NCBI RefSeq assembly: GCF_041146395.1
Contig: NC_090989.1
Span: 225,464,843 to 225,528,842, forward strand
Direction of reading: 5' to 3'
DNA from: Eulemur rufifrons
Taxonomy: Eukaryota > Chordata > Mammalia > Primates > Lemuridae
Length of the DNA: 64,000 nucleotides
The stretch's first letter is position 1. The number at the start of each line of letters is the position of its first letter. The position numbers and the translations under genes are program-made. Under the pieces are notes generated by a model. The model made no database searches. It worked only from the letters and a program-made list of their open reading frames with translations, and had not been told where the DNA came from. Positions 54,826 through 64,000 of the stretch are shown here, in pieces.

Positions 54826-55231
54826 CATCTCAGTCCATTTTGTGTTGCTATGGCAGATACCACAGATGGGATAATTTATAAAGAATAGAGATTTATTTCT
54901 TACAGTTCTGGAGGCTGGTAAGTCCAAAGTCAAGGGGCCATATTTGGTGGGTGCCTTCTTGCTTTACATCTCATGGCAGAGGGCAGAAGGGTAAGAGAGC
55001 ACATGTGCATGAGAAAGGAAGGGTGATGAACTTATCCTTTTATCAGGAACCCATTTTTGTGATACCTAGCCCACTCACATAGTAATAGCACTAATCTATT
55101 CATCTATCTATCTATGATGGCAGAGCCTTCATAGCCTAATCACCTTTTAAAGGTCCCACTTCTCAACACCTGTTGCATTGGGGATTAAGTTTCCAACACA
55201 TATACTTTAGAGGAGACATTTAAACAACAAC
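54826..55231 (-). repeat. 3' LTR of the MaLR element
   Basis: CATTTTGTGTTGCTATGGCAGATACC to GAGACATTTAAACAACAAC. A short (ATCT)n tract at 55,097-55,113 is an expansion inside the LTR. Confidence 0.8.
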
Positions 55232-56514
55232 GTTCTGCCCCTGACCCCCAAAATTCATGTCCTTCTCATATATGCAAAATACATTTATACTATCTCAATA
55301 TCTCCAAAGTCTTAAACTCATTCTAGCACCAACTCAAAAGGCCAAAGTTTGGAATCTCATCTAAATTATTAATAGATACAGGTGAGACTCAAGACATGAT
55401 TCATCATGAGGCAGTTCTGACTGTGAACGTGTGAAATCCAAACAAGTTATATACTTCCAAAATACAATGGTGGGGCAGGCATAGGATAGACACTCTCATC
55501 CAAAAGAAACAAATAGGCAAGAAGAAAGGGTAACTGGTCCCAAGTAAGTACAAAACCCAACAGGGAAAACAACATGAAGTCTTAAATATAGAAACTAATT
55601 TTCTTTGACTCCTTGTCGTGCATCCTGGGCACACCAGAATGGGCTTGGGCCCCCAGGGCCCCAGACAGCCCTGATTTTGCCCAGCAGCTCTCACAGATTG
55701 GAATCTTGTGCTTGCAGCTTTTCCAGGCTGGGGTTGCATGCTGGTAGCCCTATAGTTCTGGTGTCTCAAGGGTTGTCCCATTCCTGTGGCTCCACTGGGC
55801 ATTGTTCTAGTGAGGACTCTCCTCAGTGACCCTACTCCTACAGCTCCACTGGGCATTGCCCTAGTGGGGGCTTTCTGTGGTGGCTCTGCCCCTGTGACAC
55901 ATCTCTGCCTAGGCCCCTAGGCTGTCCATGATGTCCTTTGAAATTTAGAGGGAGGAAGCCCTGTCCCCGCAGGTCTTACATTCTGTGTGCCTCAGTATTA
56001 GCACTCTGTGGAGGCCACCAGGGATTATGGCTTGTCTCTTCTGTGAGCAGTGGGTTGAGCCCCAACCCGGCCTACTTGAGCCATGGCTGGGGTGGCTGAG
56101 GGGTGCTCTTCTAGGAGCAAAGTCCTAAGGCAGTACAGGGCAGCAAATGCTAAGTTCCTGTAAGCACCTCTCTGGAAAACTTGCCTTCAGGGTCCTAGCT
56201 TACCTTGAAGCTCTCTGAAATGCCTTTGGGGTCATTCTCTCATTTTCTTGATGAATGGCACCTGGCTATCTTCTGGCTATACTAATCTCTTTAACAAACA
56301 GTCTCTTGGCCAAACTCTTAGTTTACATCTCCTAAAGATGCCTTTTCACTCTGTACATGGCCAGGCCATGGATTTTCCAAATTTTTACATTCTGTTTGTC
56401 TTTTAATTATAAATTTCATCTTTAAGTCATTTCTACCCTCTAGCATCTTGCTATATATAGTTAAAAGTACCAATGCTTCTCCTTCAATATTTTGCTTAAA
56501 AATTTCTTCCACCA

Positions 56515-56834
56515 GGCCGGGCGCGGTGGCTCACGCCTGTAATCCTAGCACTCTGGGAGGCCGAGGCGGGTGGATCGCTCAAGGTCAGGAGTTCGAGACC
56601 AGCCTGAGCAAGAGCGAGACCCCGTCTCTACTAAAAATAGAAAGAAATTATATGGACAACTAAAAATATATATATAGAAAAATTAGCCGGGCATAGTGGC
56701 GCATGCCTGTAGTCCCAGCTACTCGGGAGGCTGAGGCATGAGGATCGCTTGAGCCCAGGAGTTTGAGGTTGCTGTGAGCTAGGCTGACGCCACGGCACTC
56801 ACTCTAGCCTGGGCAACAAAGTGAGACTCTGTCT

Positions 56835-56861
<27 letters not shown>
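56515..56861 (+). mobile_element. Strepsirrhine-type Alu inserted in the MaLR interior
   Basis: It starts GGCCGGGCGCGGTGG and ends with about 35 A. It carries GAGCAAGAGCGAGACC, TTATATGGACAAC and AGGCTGACGCCACGGCACTC. The perfect 17-bp duplication AAAAATTTCTTCCACCA lies at 56,498-56,514 and 56,862-56,878. It is the least diverged Alu here, hence likely the youngest. Confidence 0.95.
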
Positions 56862-56871
<10 letters not shown>

Positions 56872-57300
56872 TCCACCATATATCCTAGTTCATCACACTT
56901 AAAATTTGCGTTCCATAATGCCCTCAGGCATGTACACAATTCAGCCAAGTTCTTTGCTACTTTATAACAAAGATGTCTTTGATTCCAGTTTCCAATACCT
57001 TATTCCTCAGTTCCATCTGAGACCTCATCAGAATGGTCTCTACTGTTTATATTTCTACCAACGCTTTGATCATGACCACTTAAGTAATCTCTAAGAAGTT
57101 CCAGACTTTTCCTATATTTCATGTCTTATTCTGAGACCTCAGCAAAATTGCCCTTAACACACCATTCATGGCAATCTATGTTTTTAATTGTCTGCTCCTC
57201 CAAACGCATTGAGCCTCTACCTGTTACCCAGTTCCAAAGCCCCTTCCACATTTTCAGGTATTTGTTATAGCAAAAGCCCCACTTCTCAGTACCAGTTTCC

Positions 57301-57696
57301 TGTGTTTGTCCATTTTGTGTTGCTATAACAGAATAGCACAGACTGGATAATTTATAAAGAGCAGCGATTTATTTCTTACAGTTTTAGAGGCTGGGAAGTC
57401 CAAGCTTGAGGGGCCTGAATCTGGTGAGAGTCTTCTTGCTGCATCATCCTATTGCAGAATGCAAAAAGATAAGAGAGCACATGCATGCAAGAGAAGAATG
57501 GGGTCGAACTTACCCTTTTATCAGGACCCCACTGTCATGATAAGGAACCAACTCCTGCGATAATGGCATTAACCCACTCATAAAGAAAGAGCCCTCCTGA
57601 CCAAATCACCTCTTAAAGACCTCACCTCTCAACACTGTTGCATGAAGATTAAGTTTCCAACACATGAACTTTGGGGGACACATTCAAACCACAGCA
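57301..57696 (-). repeat. 5' LTR of the MaLR element
   Basis: TGTGTTTGTCCATTTTGTGTTGCTATAACAG to CACATTCAAACCACAGCA. 396 bp, TG...CA ends. Confidence 0.85.
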
Positions 57697-57701
57697 GAAC
57701 T

Positions 57702-58730
57702 AGTCCTAATGCCTCCAGGCTCTGCTGGCCTAAACAAAATGCTGACATGGACAGTTTTCCTCAACTCTTCTGTTTTTCTCCTAAAAAGTTTTCTTCTCAA
57801 GCCTTCTTCTCCTTCCATTCAAAAACCTGCCCTCAAATCCTGGCTTCATGTCAGGGCATAAAATTCCCAAGAATCTTTTTTGGTTTCAACCCTCTCAAGA
57901 ACATCTGTATTTTAATAGGGAACTAAGCATTGACCTAGAGTCCCTGATCAGCCATTGGCATCTGTCTGGAAACCTTAGAATCTTACCTGAAAGAGTTTTC
58001 CTGCCAGGTTTTTTTTTTTTTAAAGCCCACTTTTGGCATGGTGTCTCCATTTGTGGCTGCTTCTAGAATAAGGCTCTTAGATTTATATTGTCACCAGGGA
58101 AGAATGCTGTAGTGTGTCTGTTGCATCCATAGGCAGGCTTCTGACTCTATTTGCAGATTCTCCTCTTCTGTATCTTTATATTTGATGCTGTCTTTTGGCC
58201 TAAGTGTAAGGTTAAAAGCACTGCTCACAAGAAGAAAAGATGAAAGAAGGAAGAGCAAGGACCTTCATGCCCACCCAAATGAGACTACTCTTACAGTCCC
58301 TTGTTATGCCTTATTTCTATGGTTTGTGGAATTTCCATCAGAAATGAGAGAAACCATTATTAGGCTAGGCTCTCTTTCCTAATCTAGTCAAACCCAGCCA
58401 TTTCTCTTTATATGCAACCGAGTGCCAACTGGTCTTACAATTGCAGAAATGAAAATAAATAAATGAAATAGTTGCCCCTTAAAAGAATGTTATAAATCCC
58501 TGCTTTCAACCAAAATAAGAAAATTACAGAAGATAGATGTTTAGGCTTCAAGAAGTTGTTAAAGGGGGGAGGAGAAGGGGAGTTGGTGATCTTCATGTTT
58601 TAAAATCACACTAGCAAATAGTCAACTACTCCATTTAACTTGAGGCTATTCTTGCTTAGATTGCAAGAATAATTTCTCCCTTAAACAGTAGGTACCATTG
58701 ACATTTAAATTATTTTAGGACCACCAGGTT
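57702..58730. other. Unique sequence
   Basis: No gene supported. A T run is at 58,008-58,020. 58,690-58,725 may be a tiny hAT scrap. Frames at 57,642-57,926 and 57,848-58,066 are unassigned. Confidence 0.4.
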
Positions 58731-59226
58731 TGTGCCTGTTGCATGGTAACAGGCCGGTACACCAACACAGCAGGAGTTGTAGCAGAGAAAGAATTTAATG
58801 ATCTAATGGCAGCCAAGCAAGGAGATGGGAGGGAACCTCAAATCTGCCTCTCGGAGGTGTTTTGGACTGGATATTTTAAGGGAATTTTGGTGAGTAGGGG
58901 GCTGAGGAGCTAGGGGTTGCTGACTAGTCAGGAAGTGAGGGGTGAAGTCACGGGACAGGGAGGTGAAGAAACCGCATTCCTGTGCTGAGTTGGTTCCTCA
59001 GAGAGGGTCTTCAGACGGGCTGCATCAGTGGCCCCACTGGAATGCAAGATCTGGAAAATATCTCAGATGGAAAACTTGAGCTTTCTTAATGTTAAAGATG
59101 TTATCTATAGAAGCTAGGATCTTGTGACGGGGGCTATATGACTTTTAAGCAGGAAGCAGCTATAAGGAAGTGGGCTATAGGGCAATGTGGTTCATGCTTA
59201 GCCATGCTTCTACTAAAATCCTAACA
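58731..59226 (-). mobile_element. Probable ERV1-type solo LTR
   Basis: TGTGCCTGTTGCATGG to ATCCTAACA. Inside are GAAAGAATTTAATGATCTAATGGCAGCCAAGCAAGGAGATGGGAGG, GAGTTGGTTCCTCAGAGAGGG and ATGACTTTTAAGCAGGAAGCAGC. This order is familiar from mammalian LTRs on the minus strand. Flanking 4-mers do not match, so the ends are approximate. Confidence 0.55.
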
Positions 59227-59399
59227 ATTTAGTTGTATTAATTTTATGAGGACAGTTTCAAAATCATCCTTACAGGGATGATTCATGCCTTCCCTTGGGT
59301 TGCTGTTTGTTATATTCTCCTTCAGGGAGCTTGGAAAAAGAGGTTTTCATTTTGTTTCACTCTCTTGAAAGTTTTGAAAGAACTGGAAAGAGACACTGA
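59227..59399. other. Unique sequence
   Basis: Nothing recognised. Confidence 0.4.
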
Positions 59400-59600
59400 C
59401 AAAGATAATATCCACTGAGCACGAGTTATGTACTTGGTTCTTTGTAGAAATGACTTCACTGAATTCCTCATAATAATACTCCAGTGTAAATCCTTTTATT
59501 GCCATTATACAGTTGGGTATACTAAGTCCCACACATTGTGCTGAACTTACTCAAGCCACTCACTGTAAATGGCAGAGCTGTGACATGAGCCACCCCCTTA
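59400..59600 (-). repeat. MIR SINE, diverged
   Basis: ATCCACTGAGCACGAGTTATGTACTTGG, CCTTTTATTGCCATTATACAG and CACTGTAAATGGCAGAGCTG, reverse-complement MIR. Confidence 0.6.
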
Positions 59601-59824
59601 TGCCACCTCCCTGTACCATCACCCCTGACATTCTCAGTCCCAGTCCCAGACTTTCCTGGTTATCTACTTAATGTGAGAAAACTGGAGGGAACTTAGATTC
59701 TACAGCAGTCACCTTGGGTAGCATATTGTTGCTTCTGACTCTGGAAATCATTGTTGATCCTAATCCCAAGCTACAAAACTGCTCAGGTCAGAGGAAAACA
59801 CCAGAAAAGCTATGAATCAGCAAC

Positions 59825-59985
59825 GTGCAGTCACAGAGCTGGGAGGGACTTGATGATCATTTTGGTTTTTTCCCACTTTGGAGATAAGGGACCCTGAGGC
59901 CCAGAGAGAGACTGATGTGTACAGGGTCACACAAGGAGTTAAGCTCAGTTTAGAATCCAGATCTTCTAAGGCTGGTGCTTCAAGG
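59825..59985 (-). repeat. MIR-related SINE
   Basis: CAGAGCTGGGAGGGACTTGATGATC, TTGGAGATAAGGGACCCTGAGGCCCAGAGAGAG and CAGGGTCACACAAGG. Confidence 0.6.
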
Positions 59986-60579
59986 CACACCCCTACAACC
60001 ACGCCCAGAGTTTCCTCTTCCACACAGCTCCAGTTTCCCGTCTCCAAGCCTCAGGTGAGGTGTGGATGTAGCCTTTGAGGGCATGCTGAGAAAAAATAAT
60101 TCAGACACTGCACTGCTTCAGGATATCACGTCATTCAGTTAAGGATCCTAGACATCATGGGGCAATCAACCTCAATGACAAGATACATCCAGTTTGAGAT
60201 CAGAGTCACCAGTGCAAGTCCCAGCACATGGCCCCTTGCTTGTTTTGATTTATCTATTGTCTAAAAGATGATCCAGAAGTTGGGCGCTACTTCTAAATCA
60301 CCAGGTTTTTCATTGTAAGTGACAACCTTTGCATTTTATTAGCATGGTCCACTTTTTAATAAGCCTTTACAGGACCAATATATCATAAAAACATCATTAA
60401 AACCTTCCTCTCTACTGGTTATAAATTGCCTTGATGGTGCTGTGACTACATCTCCCAGAGCACCTTTGACAGAATGAGCCTTAGGATCCAGGCATGTCAT
60501 TGTCACAGCAGAAGGATGACATTGCAGCCCAGCCTGACTCTTCTCCATGGGGAAAACACATATGGGGGTATAAGAAAAA
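59986..60579. other. Unique sequence
   Basis: Nothing recognised. Confidence 0.4.
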
Positions 60580-60770
60580 GAGACAGGCAACTGTCTGGGG
60601 TGCCACTGGTGGGTCTGTCGCTGATGAGCTAGCTGTTAGACTTTGGAAACCCACTGAACTTCTCTGGGCCTCTTTTATCTGTGAAATGAAATCTGCCTTG
60701 TCTAGCTCACAAGGTTACGATGAAGAGCAAATGAGACAACGTATATGAAAGCATTTTGAGAGCAGGTTAG
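60580..60770 (+). repeat. MIR SINE
   Basis: AGACTTTGGAAACCCACTGAACTTCTCTGGGCCTCTTTTATCTGTGAAATG and TACGATGAAGAGCAAATGAG, plus-strand MIR. Confidence 0.65.
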
Positions 60771-60804
60771 CTCTTCAGAAAGCAGACTAAGACAGATTTT
60801 AGAG

Positions 60805-63800
60805 TGCAGGATGTTTATTGGAGAGTGCCCTTGGGATCACATGTCTAGAAGAGAAGGAGGCGATGTTGAACAGAGGGAGAAATGTGGTAATTATGCAGGC
60901 CCAGTGACAACTTCAGCCACCCCCATGATAAGATCTAGAGCTAACATGGCCTGTCAGCATTGTCTCAACTTTTGCTGAAATGGCCAAGCCTTTACAGCTG
61001 GCATCAATTAGTCATTGGATGTCCTTTGCCTCAGGAAGGGGTGTGAGCTCAGGCTAGGTGGCTCTCTGCAGCTGAGGTTTGATAGGTGAAGGCTGTCTGC
61101 TGATTGCATTCCTAGCAGCTGGGGCAAAATTCTTTCCTTGAAAAGAGAACTTCGTAGTGCATCCCAATGTCTACCATGGTCTACCCCTTGCACTGTCCAA
61201 ATTCACATCTTCATATACATTGAGGGGACAGCTCTTCCAGGATTTTAAGGAGCTTCTTTTTCTTGGGGGAAACTTGAAAAGGGAGGTGAAAAGGACAAAC
61301 TAAAGTCCTTGCTGCTGCAACTGATCTTAGGCCTACAATAGATACTTTTGCTGACCCTCCTCCACTGTCTGTTTAGGGTTCTTCTCATCTCTGCTAGCAC
61401 CTCTGCTTGTCTCAGATGCTGACCTGGTATGGTGACCCAGACCCTCAAGCTTGATGGGTTTGAACACCTGGTCCCAGTGCCCTTCTCAGGCCAGGCTTGC
61501 TTTACCTGCCCGTTTCCTTACATCATTAGGCAAGCAAATACCAAGAGGCACCCAAATGGATCTCCTCGGCACCAAAGTAGTTTTGCCTGCCCCTATTGTA
61601 TAAAAGCAGCCCTCTAATAAGGGTTGGTCCCTGGGACAAAAATCCTGAATTAAGCAGATGAAAGCTGTAGCTTAGTCTATGTACTTATTGTACTTTAGCT
61701 GTGTTCTCTGGCTGAAGTGCTCCGCTGTGGGTGACCAGGACTGCTAAACCCACATGGCCCAATGTTGTGAGGATGGAAGCATAAATTTCCTGAGTCATTG
61801 GGAGTGATGGTAACTGGAGCAGCAGACCACCTCTACCCTTTGATTCACATGCCTGTGTATTCTGACTATGAGATACAGAGCCTCATATGCAGATCTTTGG
61901 TTCAAGGTATCTACTATGTCCTGAAGGTTGGCACAGCATCCTTGTAAAGAACCACTTCTGAGCTGGTGCTTCAGCTGTATCTTCTGCAAGCTGTTTCAGT
62001 ACTCTGTCAGGCCAGCTGTGTCTGAATGGTGAGTTATGTTGCATGACTAGTGAATTTCATGGTCCACATTCTCTCACTGTCTTCACTGTATAGGGTCCCC
62101 TGGTCTAATTCTCAGATTTTTTGGACCCCATGCTGATGGATCACTCTGTAAGCCCCTGGATAGTGCTTTTTATTGAGTCCCCAGGGACAAGAAAGGCACA
62201 CTCATACCTGACATATGTGTCTATTTTTGTCAGAATGAATCTCTGCCATTTCCTAGAGTGAAGGGGTCTAATGCAGTCAGTTTGCCACCGAGTGGCCTAT
62301 TCATTTCCTGAAGGAATGGAACTGTATAAGGGACTTAGCATTGGTCTCAGTTTTTGATAGGTTGACATTCAGTGGCATTAGTTTCTAGTTTACCTTTTAT
62401 AAAAGGAAACCATGCTTTTGGAATACAGACAATCTCCATCCCTGCTATTGTTGCCACTTTGTTCAACTGAGCATCATACCAAAACTAGATTGGCCAAAAA
62501 CAGAGGGTGACTGACATGAACTGGCCAAGTCATTTTGTCTATTTGGTTGTTTACTGTCTCTACTGCTGTAGAAACTCTCTGATGGGCATTAATTGGCAAT
62601 ATAAAGATTTTCACACTCTGAATCTACTCCCAGGCATATGTGGATGCCACCCCCATTGTCTTCTACTTTCCCTTCCAAATCCTTCACCGGCCACCCAAGT
62701 TATTAACTATTATACTTTCTGTGAGTCTATATATTCAGACTTCAGGCCACTTCTTTTCTGACATTGTTATTCTTCTTCCTCCACTATCCATTTCATATTC
62801 CCTTCCCCTTGGCTAGCTCCCCCCTGCTGCTCTTGCTTGCTTACCTGCTATGCTGACCTAAATCCTCAAGCAGGAAGTGTCTTAGCACCTGATCTTGGAG
62901 CCCTTCTCAGGGCAGAGAAGAGTGGATGATCAGGTGCACTTCCAAAACTTTGCCTTTAGAAATATTTTCTCTCACAACTTTTTCCCAAGGCCAACCTGAG
63001 TGAAGGTGTAGTAAAGCCATCCACTTCCAGCTTTGACACATGGAATGAGCCAACCCATTTATCTGTGTCACATAAGTCCTTTTCTTCTCAGCCAGCTGCT
63101 CATAAGGGACCTCTCCTACCTGCTCTATACAGCTGTGGCCGTGATCTCAATGGCGCAATGGTGGTGGATGGTATTGAAGTCTGGGCTCCATGCAGCTGAC
63201 TTACATCTTCCCTTTTTCCTGCTTGTGCTTTATTCCAGATGTCACTCCCATCTTATCATGTGTTGTTGCTGGGCCTGCCTGACTTTATGACTTTTTGGAC
63301 CTGACAGAACCCAGTTCATGGTAGGCCATTCTGGATGCATAGTCATTTAATGTTCCGTGTTCAAATGCCCTGTATCTGTCAGGGATCAAAGCATGCCAGA
63401 AGTTGTTTTTCAAAAAGTGGATCATTCCCCAATGCAAATAGCATGGGCTCATTCCAGAAGCTTAGGCATCTGTATTGCTGTTCTCCCCTTTGGGCTTGCC
63501 ATAAGTTCCATAAGATGTCTTTTCCCAGAACTGGTACCTTTAATACAGTAAGGTCTTCAGGATGCTTGCACTGCATCATGAACTTGCTACTCAAGATCCC
63601 TTTCTGCTTTGGGCTACCTAAAAATGAACAGCCTTCTTTAGATGGACCGAAGTAGCATTCCAAGGTGTGGATTATGCTGCCGTCAGAACATGAAGAGTTC
63701 TAACAGACACTGTTCTTCCTTCTTTTTTGTAGTAGGAAAAGCGTGATGAAATAATTTGACTTTACTTTTGATTGGATGGCTTAGCATGCCACAATCACTG

Positions 63801-64000
63801 GACCTTTCACAGTTTTACTAATGTACTGAAACTGATCTTTGTAGAATGTATCTAAATACTGGAGCACATGTACTAAGGTCTACAAAGTGCTAGCCTCTTC
63901 TTATTCAATTAGCCCAATAAAAATGATGTTACCAAAGTACTGGATTAATGCAATATTCTGTGGGATGTCTAGGTGGTTCAGATCTTTTCAAACTATATAT
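60805..64000 (-). mobile_element. ERVL-type endogenous retrovirus, partial, minus strand
   Basis: The right half is decayed pol (listed separately). On its left, 60,805 to roughly 61,400 looks like the 3' LTR: TGCAGGATGTTTATTGGAGAGTGCCC gives a TG end and a reversed polyadenylation signal. The LTR boundary with the interior is not resolved. The element continues past the right edge, so its 5' LTR, gag and protease are not in view. It is an old fixed copy without coding capacity. Confidence 0.7.
61795..64000 (-). pseudogene. Decayed ERVL-like pol: reverse transcriptase, RNase H, integrase
   Basis: Read on the minus strand from the right edge. The position of the YxDD catalytic box is at 63,928-63,939 and now reads YFGN, so both aspartates are lost. 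An in-frame stop (TAA) follows at 63,901-63,903. 63,379-63,663 stays open and ends with FEKQLLAC, typical of the end of the ERVL reverse transcriptase region. RNase H-like residues DTD are at about 63,060-63,069 in the same frame. Integrase starts near WQTD (62,276-62,287) in a different frame, with a stop at 62,105-62,107 where the second catalytic aspartate would lie. The integrase C-terminal part (61,795-61,989) is again in the first frame. So there are at least two frameshifts and several stops. A non-functional fossil. Confidence 0.8.

Larger units (their letters stand above)
54826..57696 (-). mobile_element. Nearly complete two-LTR MaLR element (MST/THE1-type)
   Basis: Left LTR 54,826-55,231, right LTR 57,301-57,696 (the 5' LTR, since the element is on the minus strand). 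About 1.7 kb of internal sequence remains after removing the Alu, the usual size for MaLR internal regions. Flanking 5-mers GAAAT (54,821-54,825) and GAACT (57,697-57,701) differ at one base, as expected of an old duplication. Next to the right LTR, 57,277-57,294 reads on the minus strand TGGTACTGAGAAGTGGGG, in the place of a primer-binding site and resembling a leucine tRNA 3' end. No intact gene; a 150-codon minus frame at 55,404-55,856 is a leftover of the non-coding-type interior. Confidence 0.85.

Noticed and set aside
55404..55856. 150-codon minus frame as a viral gene
   Set aside because: It lies in the interior of a MaLR element. These interiors are largely non-coding, and the frame shows no recognisable gag or pol motif.
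1..64000. Bacterial features (operons, CRISPR, ribosome binding sites, attachment sites)
   Set aside because: The Alu, L1, L2, MIR, MaLR and ERVL content shows mammalian nuclear DNA, so such features are not expected, and none was seen.
1..64000. tRNA, snRNA or 7SL genes
   Set aside because: I saw only SINE-derived tRNA-like or 7SL-like parts (MIR and Alu), and no full structural RNA gene. A covariance-model search could still find a small pseudogene.

Overview
This window is non-coding nuclear DNA from a primate, most likely a lemur or another strepsirrhine. The clearest evidence is three Alu copies (14,911-15,248 plus; 16,508-16,871 minus; 56,515-61,861 region copy at 56,515-56,861 plus). 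They carry features I associate with lemur Alus: GAGCAAGAGCGAGACC in the left arm, an AT-rich middle linker around TTATATGGACA, and AGGCTGACGCCACGGCACTC in the right arm. Older AluJ-like copies (31,911-32,247 and 46,155-46,477) lack these features. I see no host protein-coding gene, rRNA, tRNA, CRISPR array or bacterial-type feature. The longest ATG-started frame has 202 codons and resembles no family I recognise.

Layout. 1-7,700 is mostly unique AT-rich sequence with small old repeats (MER5A-like, MIR, L1M, L2). 7,750-14,650 is rich in LINE-2, including a long minus-strand copy at 13,010-14,610. 14,770-19,450 is a deep nest: an L2 interrupted by an L1, which holds two Alus and a second L1, which in turn holds a 558-bp solo LTR. 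19,450-25,800 has unique sequence, a MaLR LTR, and an L2 interrupted by a Tigger-type DNA transposon. 25,800-26,330 looks like a conserved non-coding element. 26,500-36,000 is dominated by old L1 fragments, with an AluJ and two MaLR-type LTRs. 36,000-42,700 carries many MIRs and a solo ERV1-type LTR inserted in a MIR. 42,700-45,240 is a repeat-poor, GC-elevated block. 45,300-54,800 is again mixed old repeats. 54,826-57,696 is a nearly complete two-LTR MaLR element. 58,700-59,230 is an LTR-like block. 60,800-64,000 is the minus-strand remnant of an ERVL-type retrovirus with decayed pol, cut off by the right edge.

There is no operon-like organisation. What can be read is a history of insertions, dated relative to one another by target-site duplications and nesting. 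The parts most likely to function are a few repeat-free, possibly conserved blocks (1,490-1,720, 12,400-12,760, 25,830-26,260, 39,540-40,080, 43,080-44,520); these are inferences from composition and motifs only. I found nothing that supports a new multi-gene system. All family names come from recognising sequence patterns by eye, without a repeat-library search, and most repeat boundaries are accurate to roughly 10-50 bp unless a target-site duplication is given.
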